Of a DNA stretch of 64,000 bases, positions 61,163-64,000 are shown piece after piece. The stretch is taken from NCBI RefSeq assembly GCF_033097365.1, contig NZ_AP028461.1, positions 2,604,001 through 2,668,000 of the forward strand, read 5' to 3'. The position numbers and the translations under genes are program-made. Under the pieces are notes generated by a model. It saw only the letters and a program-made list of their open reading frames with translations. It ran no database searches and was not told the origin of the DNA. Each line of letters begins with the position of its first letter. Position 1 is the first letter of the stretch. This stretch comes from Actinoplanes sichuanensis. Lineage in GTDB: Bacteria > Actinomycetota > Actinomycetes > Mycobacteriales > Micromonosporaceae.

Positions 61163-62533
61163 TCATGCGGAGGAGCCCAGTGCGGCCTTGTCGGGCTTGC
61201 CGCTCGGCGCCAGCGGGACCCGGTCGATCACCGTCACCGTCCGAGGGATGCAGGACGTGCCCAGGTTCGCCCCGACCAGGTCACGGAGCCGCGCCGGATC
61301 CGGGACCGCCCCGGCGGCCGGTACCACGAAAGCGTGAACGGCCTCGCCCGTCTCGTCGTCGGGGCGGCCGATCACATACGCCTCGGCCACGGCCCGGTCG
61401 GTGGCGAGCACACGTTCGATCGGGCCGGCGTAGACCAGGACGGCCTGGACGATGATCACGTCGCGGGCGCGGCCACGCAGGTGCAGATAGCCGTCGTCGT
61501 CGAGATCGGCCAGGTCGCGGGTACGGACCCAGCCGTCCACGAAGACCTCGGCACTCTCCCGGGGGTCCTGCCAGTAGCAACCGGCCTGGGCGGGCGTCCG
61601 CACGTACAACTCGCCGTCCTTGATCTTGACGTCGGTGACCGCCGGAGGCCGGCCGACCGTCTCGAACCGCTCGCCGGGCGACGCCATCGAGATCATGCCG
61701 GTCTCGGTCTGGCCGTAACCATGGAAGACGACCGGGCCGAGGACGTCGAGCGCCTCCCGCAACCGTCCCGGGGCCAGCGGCGATCCGGAGACCATCAGGG
61801 CCTTCAGGCTGCTCAGATCGACCGGAGCGGCGCGCTGGGCGCGGACCAGCTGGTGCAGTCTGCCGACCGTGATCACGCTGGCGGTGGCCCGGTGCCGGAC
61901 GAACGCGTCCGGGAACGACGGCGGGTGGGCGGCTACCAGGGTGCCGCCCGCGGTGAGCGCGAGAATGCCGTACTCGAGCATGACCTGGCTGCTCAGCGAA
62001 CCGAAGACCAGGTAGCGGTCGAGTCGGGTGGCCAGCTCGGCGATCACCGGCGGCCAGCGGTCGGGGTGCGGCGCCCAGGCGGCGGACATCGCCGCGTACG
62101 TCTGGGCGCAGCCCTTGGGGTCGCCCGTGCTCCCGCTCGTGTAGATGATCCGCGCGACGTCCGTGGGCCGGCCGGCCGCGGTGATCGCGGCCGGCGGGAA
62201 CGTCAGCAGATCGGCCACCGTCGTGTCGTCGATCAGGGTGGCGTCGTCGCGTTCCAGCAGATGATCCACCCGGCCCGGGGCGAGCCCGGACGGGATGCCG
62301 GAGACCCGTGCGCCGACCGCGAAGGCCGCGATCGTCGCCGCGAAGGCCTCGGCGTTGATCCCGAGCCGCAGCGCGACCCCGCGGCCCGGTCCGAAACCGT
62401 GGTGCCGCAGGCCCGCTGCGATCCGCCGAACCAGCGTGTCCATCTGCGACGCGGTCACCACCCGGTCGCCGTCCTCGAAGACCGGGCGGTCGCCGCCGGT
62501 GGCGAGCAGTTCCAGGATCGGCGCGGGCCACAT
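61163..62533 (-). CDS. AMP-dependent synthetase/ligase (ANL superfamily)
   Basis: This 456-residue adenylating enzyme activates a carboxylic acid as acyl-AMP, usually for transfer to CoA or a carrier protein. The ATP-binding loop is IIYTSGSTGDPKG, followed by FHGYGQTETGMISMASPG, the hinge region GWVRTRDLADLDDDGYLHLRGRARDVII, and the terminal lysine in PLAPSGKPDKAAL. It is slightly shorter than typical acyl-CoA ligases, with a trimmed N-terminus. It starts one base after the stop of flavin monooxygenase copy B. The substrate is unknown. The context suggests activation of an acid made by the oxidative enzymes. Confidence 0.88.
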   Translation of the reverse strand: MWPAPILELLATGGDRPVFEDGDRVVTASQMDTLVRRIAAGLRHHGFGPGRGVALRLGINAEAFAATIAAFAVGARVSGIPSGLAPGRVDHLLERDDATLIDDTTVADLLTFPPAAITAAGRPTDVARIIYTSGSTGDPKGCAQTYAAMSAAWAPHPDRWPPVIAELATRLDRYLVFGSLSSQVMLEYGILALTAGGTLVAAHPPSFPDAFVRHRATASVITVGRLHQLVRAQRAAPVDLSSLKALMVSGSPLAPGRLREALDVLGPVVFHGYGQTETGMISMASPGERFETVGRPPAVTDVKIKDGELYVRTPAQAGCYWQDPRESAEVFVDGWVRTRDLADLDDDGYLHLRGRARDVIIVQAVLVYAGPIERVLATDRAVAEAYVIGRPDDETGEAVHAFVVPAAGAVPDPARLRDLVGANLGTSCIPRTVTVIDRVPLAPSGKPDKAALGSSA

Positions 62534-62534
62534 G

Positions 62535-64000
62535 TCAGAGCAGGCCCTTGATGAACCGGGCCAGCGGCTCCTGATGCACGGACGGGATGTCCCAGTGGTT
62601 CTCCAGGTTCTCGGCCAGATGGTGCACGGCCACCACCTCGCCGTCACGGCGGGCCCGGACCACCGGATGCAGGTAGCCGGCCAGGTGGGCGGTGGCGGCG
62701 TCGTTCTCGGCGATCCGCGGGACGGCGATGTCGAACGGGTCGACCTGGTCGTGGTCGGGCCCGTATTCGAGAGTGACCACGAACGCGAGCGGCTCCGGTT
62801 GGAGATGGGCGACCGGGATCTCCTGGTAGTAGTGGGCCCGACCGTCGGCCACGGTCACCACGTCGGCCAGTACGGCGAACTGCTGCCACAACGCGGACGT
62901 GACGTTGATGCGGCTGATGATCGCGTCGGTGATCGCCTCCGGGGTGGCGTCGACGGGCGTGGACGGCCACGGGATGTCGTGGTGACGGCTGCGCAGAATC
63001 CGGTGGAGGGCGCGTACGCCGTACCGGAAACCGTGAATGAAGCCGTTTGTGGACTTCTTGAAATCGCGCTGCTGGGAGAGCGTGCCGGCGAAGTAGAGGC
63101 CGGGTACGTTGACCGATTCGAATGCCGGGGTCTGCGCCGGGAACCGGTCGTTGATGACGAGCCGGGGCCGGGCCGAATCGTCGAAGATGGACGCGTCGAA
63201 CCGGAAACCGGTGGCCAGGATGATCCGGTCGTAGTCGATCTCGCGCAGGCGTTCGACGGTCCGGGCATAACGGAAGAGGATCCGGAAACCGCCGTCGTCG
63301 CGCCTGGTGATCCGTTCGACGGTGCCGTCCAACACCGCGTTCTGCGACTTCAGCTGGTACGTGTCGAGGAAGTTGTTGTTGACCGCCCGCAGATGCCCGA
63401 CGTAATGGGTCTGCCAGGCCAGCCGAATCGAGTGCGGCCCGGCCACGTGAATCGTCGACGCCGTCTCGACCAGGGCGTCGGCGGTCTCGAAGGCCGAGTT
63501 CCCCTTGCCGATGATGAGCACCCGCTGGTTCTCGAAATCGGCCGGATTCACGCTGACCGTGTCGTAACGTTCGCACAGTTCGGCGCCCTCGATCGGCGGC
63601 ACGTAGAGCTGCGACACCCCGGTGGCGACGACGATGCGGCGGGCCTGCCACGAGCGGTCGCCGGCCACGACGGTGAACACCTCGTCCGCGTGGGAGATGC
63701 GGTCGACGTGCGTACCGAAGACGATGTTGAGACCGTGCGCGAAATCGGCCAGATAGCGCACCAGATCGTCGGCATCCGGGAAATATCTGCGGCTGTAGTT
63801 CTTGAAAACCAGCGCCGGGTCGTCGGTGAGCAGCGAATTCCAGTCCGACCGCAGGTTGAACTCCGGATCGTCGGAACCGGTGAACACCTTGTTGATGGAG
63901 ATCAGCGTCCGATGCCGCGGATAGCGGGTGAAGAAGGTGCCCGGCGCGGCACCGGCCTCCAGGACCAGATAGTCATGACCGTCGCGCTCCATCAGGGAGG
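62535..64000 (-). CDS. FAD-dependent flavin-containing monooxygenase, FOXRED2-like, copy B, N-terminus missing
   Basis: This is a second monooxygenase, cut by the window edge: about 488 residues are visible, and roughly the first 20-25, with the GxGxxG motif, lie outside. The body aligns along its length with copy A (for example RYPRHRTLISINK, WNSLLTDDP, IIGKGNSAFETAD, HLRAVNNNFLDTYQLKS, GFRFDASIFD, TNGFIHGFRYGVRALHRIL), at roughly 60-65% identity by eye. The ligase gene follows after one base. Two paralogues in neighbouring operons suggest successive or alternative oxidations in one pathway. Confidence 0.88.
   Translation of the reverse strand, partial: SLMERDGHDYLVLEAGAAPGTFFTRYPRHRTLISINKVFTGSDDPEFNLRSDWNSLLTDDPALVFKNYSRRYFPDADDLVRYLADFAHGLNIVFGTHVDRISHADEVFTVVAGDRSWQARRIVVATGVSQLYVPPIEGAELCERYDTVSVNPADFENQRVLIIGKGNSAFETADALVETASTIHVAGPHSIRLAWQTHYVGHLRAVNNNFLDTYQLKSQNAVLDGTVERITRRDDGGFRILFRYARTVERLREIDYDRIILATGFRFDASIFDDSARPRLVINDRFPAQTPAFESVNVPGLYFAGTLSQQRDFKKSTNGFIHGFRYGVRALHRILRSRHHDIPWPSTPVDATPEAITDAIISRINVTSALWQQFAVLADVVTVADGRAHYYQEIPVAHLQPEPLAFVVTLEYGPDHDQVDPFDIAVPRIAENDAATAHLAGYLHPVVRARRDGEVVAVHHLAENLENHWDIPSVHQEPLARFIKGLL

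Overview
The window is very GC-rich (roughly 70% by eye), with strong G/C bias at third codon positions, many GTG and TTG starts, ATGA/GTGA stop-start overlaps, and families typical of soil Actinobacteria. A member of the Micromonosporaceae such as Actinoplanes is a reasonable guess but is not proven. I see no rRNA, tRNA, CRISPR array, transposase, integrase or phage gene. The window opens inside an ECF sigma factor gene and closes inside a flavin monooxygenase gene.

Layout. 1-7 kb: partial sigma factor, a DsbA-like/VKOR disulfide pair, small cysteine-rich and exported proteins, and a two-gene membrane operon whose metallophosphoesterase domain has lost key catalytic residues. 7-9 kb: small genes, a decayed TPR gene and a perfect heptad-repeat coiled-coil protein. 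9-14 kb: a molybdopterin oxidoreductase lacking all four usual [4Fe-4S] ligands, its overlapping partner, and a convergent pyruvate oxidase-type ThDP enzyme. 14.6-17 kb: exported pectate lyase and a Tat-exported alpha/beta hydrolase. 17-27 kb: a NarL-type two-component pair behind a 34-bp palindrome, a GT2 glycosyltransferase, an MFS/TetR efflux pair with shared operators, a metzincin-like protease, a PQQ-type sugar dehydrogenase, and a 4-TM sensor-like protein with a solute-binding lipoprotein.

27-37.8 kb is a signalling block. A 254-bp near-perfect direct repeat, consisting of the 3' end of the solute-binding gene, brackets about 6 kb that holds a large PAS/GAF kinase, an OmpR-type pair and a SnoaL-like protein. 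Beyond it lie a LuxR-type regulator, a kinase with two sensor/DHp modules but one ATPase domain, and an orphan cytosolic kinase. 38-39 kb: a TerC-family protein behind a leader that matches the yybP-ykoY manganese riboswitch. 40-50.5 kb: an exported glycosidase, small membrane proteins, a CPBP protease with another NarL-type pair, a streptogrisin-like protease, a rifampicin monooxygenase (rox) with a palindromic operator, GNAT enzymes, and an HxlR regulator divergent from a hydrolase with paired operators.

51-64 kb: an OmpR-type pair, then a tightly coupled minus-strand operon (flavin monooxygenase, FMN alpha-hydroxyacid oxidase, unusual P450, cation/proton antiporter), unrelated small genes, and a second operon (paralogous flavin monooxygenase plus AMP-dependent ligase) running off the end. 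These two oxidative operons are the best candidate for an undescribed specialised pathway. They share no cluster type I recognise, and an 11-bp AT-rich box is shared by the first operon and the neighbouring two-component operon.

Seven histidine kinases and five response regulators lie in 64 kb, so sensing and export dominate the region.
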